Shown piece after piece: positions 57,423-64,000 of a stretch of DNA of 64,000 nucleotides (position 1 is the first letter of the stretch; every line of letters begins with the position of its first letter). The notes under the pieces are model-generated. The model was given only the letters and a program-made list of their open reading frames with translations, did no database searches and had not been told where the DNA came from. A program made the position numbers and the translations under genes. Source of the DNA: Sorangium cellulosum So0157-2 (GTDB taxonomy: Bacteria > Myxococcota_A > Polyangia > Polyangiales > Polyangiaceae); the NCBI RefSeq assembly GCF_000418325.1, contig NC_021658.1, forward strand, positions 9,624,001 through 9,688,000. Reading direction: 5' to 3'.

Positions 57423-59095
57423 AGCGGGCCTCCCACGCGAGTCCGGAATGCTTCGTCCTTCACGAGCTCGAGCATCATCTCTTTCACCGAGCCGCTGGCG
57501 CCGCGGCTCACCTCGGCGAGCGTCTCGACGAGCGGCAAGTCCGCCGGGATGACGTCGCGCTGAAGCGCGAAGCTCGCCAGCTTCTTGGCGTAGCAGAGGT
57601 GAGCCTGCTCGCCCGCCGCCATGTGGTGCATCAGCTCGCCGGCGTCCGCGAACGACTTGGCCCCTTCGGTGAAGGAGTAGACGCCGCTGCTGTCGATCGG
57701 CAGGCCTCCGTTCTCCTCGTCCCGGTACAGCCCCATGCCGTCGAAGTGCTCGAAGGCGAAGCCGACGGGGTTGATGAGCGCGTTGTGGCACGTGCCGCCG
57801 CAGGCGGACGTGAGCTGCGTGATGCGTTGGCGGTTCGTCTGCCCGGGCTCGAGGGGCGGGACCGGCGGGATGTTGGGGGCCGGCGCGCCGAGCGGCGTGC
57901 ACAGCACGTCGAGGTTGATGCTGACGCCGCGGTGGATCGAGTCCGACTCGTCGTTCAGGGCGTTGAGCGTCAGGTAAGGGAGCTGCGAGAAGAAGCCGAC
58001 GCGATCGGGACCGAGGTCTCGCTCCACGAGCTCTCGGCCGCTCGGCGAGAGGCCGTAGAGCTCCGCCATCCCCGGCCCCACGAAGCCCTTCGTGGACGTG
58101 AGGATGTCCTTGACGCCGAGGCCCTCGGTGAAGATCTTCTCGAAGAACAGGTACGCGCTCTCCTCGTACTCCGCGTTCAACGATTCGTTGTAGCTCGGCA
58201 CGCCGAGCTTGCTGATCGTGGCGTAGCGATCGAAATGGAGCAGCTCGCGATGGAAGTACCGCATGCCCTTGGCCGCGGCGGGCTCCTCCAGCATGGACTC
58301 GGCGACCGCGGCGATCGTTTCCGGCGTCGTGAGCGTGGGCGCCTTGTCGAGCAGCGCGTCGTCCGGCGCGGTGTTGCGCAGCCAGAGCGAGAGCTTCGCG
58401 GCGATCTCGTAACCGCTGAGCGGCTTGCGATCCTGGCCGAGCTCCGTGCGGTAGAGGAAGTGCGGCGACTGGAGCATCGTGCGAATCACGAGCTGCGCGC
58501 CCTTGGCGAACGTGCTCTTCTCGCCGGACATCGCCGCGCCGGTCTCGAAGAGCGCCGCGTACTTGGTGACCTCGGCGTCCGTCAGCGGACGGCGGTACGC
58601 ACGGCGCCCCACGGTCTTGATGAAGCCGGCCGCGTCGGTACCCGGGTACACCTTGGCGAGCGCCGCGTCCGAGGCCGTCACCTCCTCGGCGAGCGCCTCC
58701 GCCGCCGATTGGTAGTCGCTCCACGAACGCTGGTTCACGCTCAGCAGGAGCTCGTTGTTCGTGAAGTCCGTCGTGCCGGCGACGGGCTTCTCGAACGCTT
58801 CGGACAGCGAGGAAGGAGCGGCGAGGTTCAGGACCACCTGCACGCTGCTCGCCCACTGCGCGTTCGTGAGGCGCACGAACCGGTGGTACCGGGGCGCCCC
58901 AGGCATGTCGATGCCGCGCGCCTCGCCGCCGGTGGCTTGGTCGCTGCCGCCCGGCACGGGGCTTCCGCTCTCCTCCGGGTCACCCAAGGAGCCCGTGCAC
59001 CCCGCGAGCAGGAGCGCCGTGACGCAGAGCCCCGCGCCGAGCCCCCGCCTGCGGCGCGGCACGCCGGTCATTGAAAAAGACGGTGGGGTCATCAT
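57419..59095 (-). CDS. DUF1592-family cytochrome-like lipoprotein
   Basis: The 558-residue product starts at one of two adjacent ATGs (59095 or 59092; AGGAGG sits better for the second). The signal has the lipobox ALLLAGC. The multi-DUF order (DUF1587, 1595, 1592, 1588, 1585) is evident from RFVRLTNAQWASSVQVVLNL, VGRRAYRRPLTDAEVTKYA, LQSPHFLYRTELGQ, HRGVSINLDVLCTPLG and AYRDEENG-like residues. ACGGTCHNALINPVGFAFEH contains a CGGTCH haem-c-like site. This family pairs with DUF1552 in myxobacteria and planctomycetes, but its role is not known. The gene overlaps DUF1552 by four bases. Confidence 0.87.
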   Translation of the reverse strand: MMTPPSFSMTGVPRRRRGLGAGLCVTALLLAGCTGSLGDPEESGSPVPGGSDQATGGEARGIDMPGAPRYHRFVRLTNAQWASSVQVVLNLAAPSSLSEAFEKPVAGTTDFTNNELLLSVNQRSWSDYQSAAEALAEEVTASDAALAKVYPGTDAAGFIKTVGRRAYRRPLTDAEVTKYAALFETGAAMSGEKSTFAKGAQLVIRTMLQSPHFLYRTELGQDRKPLSGYEIAAKLSLWLRNTAPDDALLDKAPTLTTPETIAAVAESMLEEPAAAKGMRYFHRELLHFDRYATISKLGVPSYNESLNAEYEESAYLFFEKIFTEGLGVKDILTSTKGFVGPGMAELYGLSPSGRELVERDLGPDRVGFFSQLPYLTLNALNDESDSIHRGVSINLDVLCTPLGAPAPNIPPVPPLEPGQTNRQRITQLTSACGGTCHNALINPVGFAFEHFDGMGLYRDEENGGLPIDSSGVYSFTEGAKSFADAGELMHHMAAGEQAHLCYAKKLASFALQRDVIPADLPLVETLAEVSRGASGSVKEMMLELVKDEAFRTRVGGPL

Positions 59096-59954
59096 TGCCT
59101 CCTGACGGACCTCTCGTGGCTAGCGGTTCCCTTCGCATGACCAGCGATGCAACGACCATCGTGCTCGCTGAAGCGGGGCGCATCGTCCCGGTCGATGGCG
59201 CGCTCGAGGAGCTCGCCCTCACGGACGACCGGCATCAGGCCCCAGGCGCGGCTATGGGAGAACAAAATCCAACAGGCCTGGAGACGTCAGCCCCCAGCTG
59301 CGGACCTACCCTCGGTACAGCATCGGTCAGCGATCGCTTCCGCAACGACGGAGCGAACGCTGTTATCGCGGAAGTCGTTCAGACAACGGAGGCCTCGCTG
59401 CGCGCCGCGAGACTGCCCAACCAGGGCCAAGAAAAAGGATACCCTTCGAGCCAAATGTTAACGGTAACATGTACGATGTCAATTCCAATCGACAGGACCG
59501 CGGGCATCCTCGAGTCCGGGACAGACCCAGGCTGGCGGCGCTCCTCCGGTGCGACGCGTCAAGAGGAGCGGACGTGACTCCGCTCACCTGGACACTGTAG
59601 TTGAGATTGTACAGCAGCGGCAGTCGAACGCGTGACCAGAAGGGACCGGTCGGCGGGTAAGCCGCGCAATGGGCGTGTACCGCAATCGATGGAGACAACG
59701 CGACATCGAGGCAACGAAGCGCACAACGCGACCATTCCCTCGAAACCCGAAGAATTGCCACGATCCGATGAGATTCCCGCTCCAAAGATCCACGAAGTCG
59801 GACGAAGAGGTGACACGCAGAACGATTTCCGCGCTCTCAGCCCATCTCATTCCCGCGCACGCACCAAAATTGCCATGCTTGAGCGCGCAACATGGTCGAT
59901 TTGCCGATTGACTTGTGGATCGGCCACGCATGATCCTCACCAGTGAGGATACCC
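59096..59954. other. Long intergenic region without a supported gene
   Basis: In 859 bases there is one open frame (59071-59577, plus) but its composition is irregular and it shows no family resemblance. The sequence from about 59260 on is less GC-rich than the neighbours and could be decayed or recently acquired DNA. A ribosome-binding site (GTGAGG) precedes the next gene. Confidence 0.4.
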
Positions 59955-60485
59955 ATGCTCAGGACACTGCTCGCCACCGCATTGTCGCTCGCGCCGCTCG
60001 GCTGCGGCAGCGACTTCGAGCCGCCGCTTGTCGCGGGGAGGGCCGTGCTCACCCTCGGCGCGAAGCAGCTCTTCCTCGATACGGGCAACAACGGAGAGAC
60101 CGCGGTCGCGTTCGACGAGGACAACCAGCGCAGCTGGTACACGGATTGTGGGGTGAAAGGCGATGGGCTCGAGGTGATGATCCTCAACGATCCCATCCGT
60201 GAAAAGAAGGGGTTCTGGGGGATCACCCTCCGCGCGTCTCACGCGCTGGACGAGGACGCCTGGAACGTGTCCGCCAACCTCGGCGACGACGTGCTCAGCG
60301 GTGTTTGCCAGCTGAACCACAAGACCACACGCGACAAGGACCTTTACGAAGGGGAGCTCTCCGTGGCGGCGTGCATCGTGAAGGACCCGACCCCGGACCC
60401 GGACGGCCTGCAAGAGGGCCGCTTCGACGCCTTCGTCCGCGCCAAGAGGTGCGTCCTGCGCGACCCCGGCGGCGGCGGCGGATGA
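59955..60485 (+). CDS. Small lipoprotein of unknown function
   Basis: The 176-residue product starts at ATG 59955 (GAGGAT upstream; GTG 59943 possible). The signal is SLAPLGCGSD. Mature part: AVLTLGAKQLFLDTGNNGET, DNQRSWYTDCGVKGDGLEVM, SGVCQLNHKTTRDKDLY and CIVKDPTPDPDGLQE, with four cysteines that could form two disulphides. It ends in a short Gly tail. No family was recognised. It ends convergently with the glycosyltransferase gene, with a gap of four bases. Confidence 0.65.
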   Translation: MLRTLLATALSLAPLGCGSDFEPPLVAGRAVLTLGAKQLFLDTGNNGETAVAFDEDNQRSWYTDCGVKGDGLEVMILNDPIREKKGFWGITLRASHALDEDAWNVSANLGDDVLSGVCQLNHKTTRDKDLYEGELSVAACIVKDPTPDPDGLQEGRFDAFVRAKRCVLRDPGGGGG

Positions 60486-60489
60486 CGGC

Positions 60490-61536
60490 TCAGCGCCCCG
60501 GCGCCGCCCGGGCGAGCGCCGCGCCGACCGCGGCCGCGGCGCCGTCCCACGTGGGCAGCGCCGGCGCGCGGAGCATCGCCGCGCGGCGCATGCTCGCCCT
60601 GAGCGCCCCGTCCTCGATGAAGCGGGAGAGCGCCCGCGCGAGCCCCTCGCCGTCGTCCCAGAGCAGCGCCTCGGCGCCGTCCTGCACGACCTCGGCGATC
60701 GCGCCGGCGCGGGCGGCGAGCACCGGCACGCCGGCGCGGACCGCCTCGGTGAGCACCATGCCGTACCCCTCCAGCCGCGAGGGCAGGACCAGCGCGTCCG
60801 TCTCGGCGAGCGCGGCCGCGAGCGCCTCGTCGTCGAGCACGCCGCGCGCCTCGACGCGCGCCCGCAGGTGCGCGCTGCCGTCGATCGCCCGGCGCACGCG
60901 CTCGGCATAGGCCGGGTCGCGCGCCGCGTCGCCGACGAGGACGAGCGTGGCGCGCGCGCTCCCGACCCGCTCGAACGCCGCGAGCAGCTCCAGGAGCCCT
61001 TTGCGCGGGATGAAGCTCCCCACGAACGTGAGCCGCAGCGGGCCGCCGTCCCGCGCGGCGCGAGGGCGCAAGGGGAGCCGGTCCGCGCCCGGCGGCGCCA
61101 CGTCCACCCGGCCGAGCCCGTGCTCGCGCCGGAGCCGCGCCGCGGTCGTCGCGCTCGTCGCGAGGTGCGCGTCGCAGAGCCGGATCACCGCCGCCTCGGC
61201 GAGCGCGAGCGCCGCGCGCCGCGGGCCGGGCGGGAGCTCCCACGCGCTGAGGTGGTGCACGAGGAGCACGCGCGCGATCCGCCGCGGCAGCGCCGCGAAC
61301 GCCGGGCCGAGCTCCGGGAAGCAGAGCTCGTCGCCGACCACGACGGCGGGGTCGAGCCGGGCGAGGCGCCCCGCCAGCGCGAGCCCGGCCAGCGCGCGCG
61401 ACCGCGGCGCCGGGTCGAGGGACACCACCTCGACGACATCGCCCCTCCGCCGCAGCCGCTCGACGACGAGCCGATCGTAGATGTACCCGCCCGTGAGCTG
61501 GTCGAGGGCGCCGTAGACGATCCAGGCGATGCGCAT
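60490..61536 (-). CDS. Glycosyltransferase family 4
   Basis: The 348-residue GT-B enzyme starts at ATG 61536. The N-terminal domain (MRIAWIVYGALDQLTGGYIY) contains the acceptor side. The C-terminal domain has LTFVGSFIPRKGLLELL, LVLVGDAARDP, and the nucleotide-sugar motif LVLPSRLEGYGMVLTEAVRAG with its E-x7-E glutamates. It is cytoplasmic. It is the last of four close minus-strand genes with a RibD-C reductase, an MDR dehydrogenase and a PTPS-like protein. It presumably glycosylates their small-molecule product, which is inference. Confidence 0.88.
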   Translation of the reverse strand: MRIAWIVYGALDQLTGGYIYDRLVVERLRRRGDVVEVVSLDPAPRSRALAGLALAGRLARLDPAVVVGDELCFPELGPAFAALPRRIARVLLVHHLSAWELPPGPRRAALALAEAAVIRLCDAHLATSATTAARLRREHGLGRVDVAPPGADRLPLRPRAARDGGPLRLTFVGSFIPRKGLLELLAAFERVGSARATLVLVGDAARDPAYAERVRRAIDGSAHLRARVEARGVLDDEALAAALAETDALVLPSRLEGYGMVLTEAVRAGVPVLAARAGAIAEVVQDGAEALLWDDGEGLARALSRFIEDGALRASMRRAAMLRAPALPTWDGAAAAVGAALARAAPGR

Positions 61537-61575
61537 GGGTCCGGAGAGCGGCTCGGCCTCGCCCGGCGGCGGGCG

Positions 61576-61974
61576 CTACAGGTCGCGCTCGAAGCCCGCG
61601 TACGCCGTCGGCGATTCGCGGACGAGCACCCGCAGCGTCGCGCCCGGGCAAGGCGCCTCGTCCGCGGCGAGCTTCGCGATGTCCTCGGCGAGCAGCCCGG
61701 CCACGTGCTCGGCCACGCGCTCGGTCGTGGAGGTGCGCCCGGGGAAGGCCGGGTGCTCGTCGAGGTTCCGGTAGTCGATCGTGTCCAACGCCCGGCGCAG
61801 CGACGCGTGCAGCGCGCCGATGTCCATCACCACGTGGTGCGGGCCGAGCGCCTTCGCGCGGATCTCGACCTCGACGGCGTACGTCGCGCCGTGCAGCCGG
61901 GTCGCCGGGCCGAAGAACGGATCGGAGAAGCTGTGCGCGATCATCACGTGATCGCTGACGCCGAGGAGGAACAT
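61576..61974 (-). CDS. Divergent 6-pyruvoyltetrahydropterin synthase-like protein
   Basis: The 132-residue protein has a PTPS/QueD T-fold. Aligned with QueD, the first zinc His is kept (MIAHSFSD, His14), but the catalytic Cys before RLHG is Ala and the third zinc His is also Ala (RLHGATY instead of HGH). The late conserved Glu remains (VRESP). Such Cys-less forms with RLHGAT are remembered from actinobacterial clusters with MDR dehydrogenases. It probably acts on a pterin- or pyrimidine-like compound by another chemistry. It starts at ATG 61974, 14 bases after the dehydrogenase. Confidence 0.8.
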   Translation of the reverse strand: MFLLGVSDHVMIAHSFSDPFFGPATRLHGATYAVEVEIRAKALGPHHVVMDIGALHASLRRALDTIDYRNLDEHPAFPGRTSTTERVAEHVAGLLAEDIAKLAADEAPCPGATLRVLVRESPTAYAGFERDL

Positions 61975-61988
61975 GGGAGGCCCCTTCG

Positions 61989-63083
61989 TTAGGTTGCCCC
62001 TCGCGTAGCCGATCGCGATCCGTACTGGAAGACCGTCTGCAGCCTCGCCCCGGGCGCGGCGGCGAGCTCGGCGTAGACCGACGGCGCGGCGTCGAACGGG
62101 ACGGGCGGGTCGAGCAGCGCGTCGAGCGCGGCGTCCTCCAGCAGGGCGCGCACCAGCGCGAAGCGCCGCGCATAGTCCCAGCGGGGCGCGCGCTCGGGCG
62201 GGATGGTCGAGACCTGGCTCGCGCGCAGGCGCAGCCGGCGGCGGTGGAACTCCGCGCCGAGCGCGACCGGGCTCGTCCGCGCGCCGTAGAACGACGCGAC
62301 CGTCACCGTCGCCTCGCGGGCCGCGTGCGCGATCGCGCGGTCGAGCTCGCCCGGGTCGCCCGTCGCGGCGATCACGACGTCCGCGTCGCCGCGCGGCCGG
62401 TCGTCGTCGGGCCGGATCGCCGCAGCGGCGCCGAGCGCGAGGCCGGCGCCGCGGCGCCGCTCGCTCGGCTCGACCAGGCGGACCTCGGCCCCGGCGCGCC
62501 GCGCGAGCGCCACGACGAGCAGCCCGACGACGCCGCCGCCGAGCACCACCACGGCGTCCCCGAGGCCGACCCCCGCGTCCCACACGCACGTGATCGCCGT
62601 CTCGAGGTTCGCCGCCAGCACCGCGCGCTCGCCCGGGATCGAGCGGGGCAGCGCGCGCGCCGCGCCCGGCCCGAACAGGTGCAGATCGCCGTGCGGCGCG
62701 AGCGCGAAGACGCGGTCGCCCAGCCCGAGCGCCGCGCCCTCGCCGCGGGCGACGACCTCGCCTACCCACGCGTAGCCATAGCGGCGCGGGTAGGTCGGCG
62801 CGCCCGGCGCGTCGAGCGACGGATCGAACGGCGTCGGCCCCTCGCCGCGGAAGAGGAGGAGCTCCGTCCCCTGGCTCAGGCCCGAGGCGACCGCGCGCGC
62901 CACGACCTCGCCGGCCCGCGGCTCGCGCGGCGGGTCGCCGGCGCGCACCTCGACGGCGCCGGGCCGGACGAACCAGAGCTCCCTGGCGGGCCCCGCGAGC
63001 GGCGCGGGCGCTTCCGGCGGCGCGGCCGCCGCGGGCGGCGCGGAGGGCCCCGGCGGCGCCGGAGGATCAGTCGGGATAGGCAA
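61989..63083 (-). CDS. Zinc-type MDR (alcohol) dehydrogenase
   Basis: The product is about 364 residues; the start is uncertain and TTG 63083, overlapping the reductase stop, has GAGG five bases upstream. After a Pro/Ala-rich lead, the GroES-like domain (VASGLSQGTELLLFRGEGP, YGYAWVGEVVARGEG) precedes a Rossmann domain (AVVVLGGGVVGLLVVALARR). SQVSTIPPERAPRW follows. The Cys and His ligands of the catalytic zinc are not obvious, as in some quinone-reductase-like members. It should oxidise or reduce a polyol, aldehyde or enone with NAD(P). It lies in the reductase / PTPS / GT4 operon. Confidence 0.8.
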   Translation of the reverse strand: MPIPTDPPAPPGPSAPPAAAAPPEAPAPLAGPARELWFVRPGAVEVRAGDPPREPRAGEVVARAVASGLSQGTELLLFRGEGPTPFDPSLDAPGAPTYPRRYGYAWVGEVVARGEGAALGLGDRVFALAPHGDLHLFGPGAARALPRSIPGERAVLAANLETAITCVWDAGVGLGDAVVVLGGGVVGLLVVALARRAGAEVRLVEPSERRRGAGLALGAAAAIRPDDDRPRGDADVVIAATGDPGELDRAIAHAAREATVTVASFYGARTSPVALGAEFHRRRLRLRASQVSTIPPERAPRWDYARRFALVRALLEDAALDALLDPPVPFDAAPSVYAELAAAPGARLQTVFQYGSRSATRGAT

Positions 63084-63843
63084 CGTCGCCTCGCAAGAGC
63101 AGGTTGCCCCCCAGGAGCTCGACCGCCGGCTCGCGCAGGTCGATCGCCGACGCGAGCGGCGCCTCGCCGAGGGCGCCGACCGCGGGGATCGCCGTGTCGC
63201 CGAGCAGGCGCGGCGCGATCTCGACCTCGGCGCGATCGGCGAGCCGCGCGCGCAGGAAGGAGGTGAGCACGGCGGCGCCCCCCTCGACGAGCAGCCGCCG
63301 CACGCCGCGCGCATGGAGCTCGGCGAGCGCGTGCGGCAGCGAGACGCGGCCGCGGTCGTCCGCGGGCACGACGATCACCGCCGCGCCGCGCTCCTCGAGG
63401 CGCGCGCGCGCGCCGTCCTGCGCGCGGCCCGCCGCGCCGACGACGACCACGCGCCCGCCGGCCGGCTGTCCTCTCGAGGTGCCGTTGGCGGTGGTGGTGG
63501 ACGTGATCGACGTGATCGACGTGCTCGACGTGATCGACGTGCTCGACGTGCTCGACGTGATCGACGTCCATCGCAAGAGGCGCGCCCCCTCCGGCACGCC
63601 GAGGGCGCTCGCCAGCACGACGCGCATCGGCTGCGGGCCCTCGCACGCGCGCACCGTCAGCAGGGGATCGTCGATGACGACGGTGCGGATCCCGACGAGC
63701 ACCGCGTCGTGATCCGCGCGCGCCCGGTGGGCGTGCGCGATCCCCGCGGGCGTGCTGAGCTCGACGCGCTCGTTGGGGGCGGCGATGCGGCCGTCGAGCG
63801 TCTGGGCGAAGTGGAGCGTGACCAGCGGGCGCGGGAGGCTCAT
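63067..63843 (-). CDS. RibD C-terminal-type reductase
   Basis: The 258-residue protein has the dihydrofolate-reductase-like fold of RibD-C, which reduces the ribosyl group of a diaminopyrimidine with NADPH. Motifs: VTLHFAQTLDGRIAAPNERV, HRARADHDAVLVGIRTVV, and late LLVEGGAAVLTSFLRARLAD. The deaminase half of RibD is absent. Start ATG 63843; GTG 63864 is possible. Around residues 98-125 a run of (I/S)TS tripeptides from a 9-bp DNA repeat is inserted where RibD-C has a loop. It heads an operon with an MDR dehydrogenase, a PTPS-like protein and GT4. Confidence 0.82.
   Translation of the reverse strand: MSLPRPLVTLHFAQTLDGRIAAPNERVELSTPAGIAHAHRARADHDAVLVGIRTVVIDDPLLTVRACEGPQPMRVVLASALGVPEGARLLRWTSITSSTSSTSITSSTSITSITSTTTANGTSRGQPAGGRVVVVGAAGRAQDGARARLEERGAAVIVVPADDRGRVSLPHALAELHARGVRRLLVEGGAAVLTSFLRARLADRAEVEIAPRLLGDTAIPAVGALGEAPLASAIDLREPAVELLGGNLLLRGDVAYPD
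63500..63562 (-). repeat. 9-bp tandem repeat inside the reductase gene
   Basis: Seven units of GACGTGATC or GACGTGCTC stand in tandem on the plus strand (minus-strand coding for Ile/Ser-Thr-Ser tripeptides). Since 9 is a multiple of 3, expansion keeps the frame and only lengthens a loop. Confidence 0.8.
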
Positions 63844-64000
63844 GGCGCGCTCGCGGGCGGACACCCGGCGCGGCCGAACGCGCGCGCCGCGCGGGCGTTG
63901 GGGGACGACGTCCTCGTCCCGAGCCGGCCATCGAGCCTCCGGACCACGGCGCCACTGTAGAACAGAACGCCTGATCAGGCGAGGAGGCCACCCGCGGGGC
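63844..64000. other. Upstream region of the reductase operon
   Basis: No gene with family resemblance is seen in the last 157 bases. A minus-strand frame is open through it, but its composition is Arg/Pro-rich. The region near 63950-63975 is the least GC-rich part and may hold the operon promoter; the operon could also continue beyond the window edge. Confidence 0.35.

Noticed and set aside
59071-59577. Plus-strand 168-codon frame beginning inside the DUF1592 5' end
   Set aside because: Starts antisense within another gene, has no family resemblance and irregular composition; left unannotated.
62876-63991. Minus-strand frame extending to the window end, upstream of the reductase
   Set aside because: Lies in another frame of the reductase and dehydrogenase genes; Arg-rich without motifs.

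Overview
The window comes from a very GC-rich Gram-negative bacterium, most probably a myxobacterium of the Sorangium/Polyangium group. This is inferred from the extreme G/C bias at codon third positions, the many secreted lipoproteins with Gly/Ser/Ala-rich linkers after the lipobox, the paired DUF1592/DUF1552 genes, orphan hybrid histidine kinases, and long spurious reading frames opposite almost every gene. No rRNA, tRNA or CRISPR array was found. No species name can be proved from the sequence alone.

Layout. 1-11 kb: the end of a Cys-rich secreted protein, a Gly-rich lipoprotein, and a large SpvB/FG-GAP/RHS polymorphic-toxin gene. The toxin gene is split by two single-base frameshifts, ends in a WHH-type nuclease tip, and is followed by its likely immunity gene. 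Behind it lies a second, displaced RHS tip (short RHS core piece, linker copy, different tip, different immunity gene) and a fragment of the first lipoprotein gene. 11-14 kb: an S41-protease-like lipoprotein and two paralogous Pro-rich membrane proteins, the first frameshifted by an 8-bp tandem duplication. 14-20 kb: housekeeping genes pgi (minus strand), the 2-oxoglutarate dehydrogenase E1 gene, a PaaI-like thioesterase, and an outer-membrane beta-barrel protein. 20.7-26 kb: a signalling block with a single-domain response regulator, a HisKA-REC protein without an ATPase domain, and a fusion of an NCS1 permease, a Cys-rich domain and a hybrid histidine kinase. 26-31 kb: AdoMet decarboxylase, a POT peptide transporter, a PHM-like copper-site lipoprotein, and an AAA ATPase with a nuclease-like tail.

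31-37.4 kb is accessory and decayed: a truncated IS4-type transposase, two hypothetical genes, an IS1380-type element with recognisable terminal inverted repeats, and right against it the C-terminal part of a Cas6 CRISPR endoribonuclease. A perfect AT-rich palindrome follows. 37.4-46.5 kb carries secreted or surface functions: a lipoprotein with a CxCCH motif, a CotH-like lipoprotein with a repetitive tail, a GH5-like glycosidase, a disordered Arg/Gly/Tyr repeat protein, and an SGNH (CE2-like) esterase. 46.9-50.6 kb: a small acidic protein, thiol peroxidase, a cytochrome P450 and a PlsC-type acyltransferase. 51-56 kb: a complete sugar-type ABC importer operon (binding lipoprotein, double ATPase, two permeases). 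56-59 kb: the DUF1592/DUF1552 pair. 60.5-63.8 kb: a compact minus-strand operon of a RibD-C reductase, an MDR dehydrogenase, a PTPS-like protein lacking the usual catalytic Cys and one zinc His, and a GT4 glycosyltransferase. It looks like an uncharacterised pathway from a pyrimidine or pterin precursor.

The strongest leads are the 60.5-63.8 kb operon, the permease-kinase fusion at 22.3-25.9 kb, the rearranged RHS toxin locus, and the IS-abutted Cas6 remnant.
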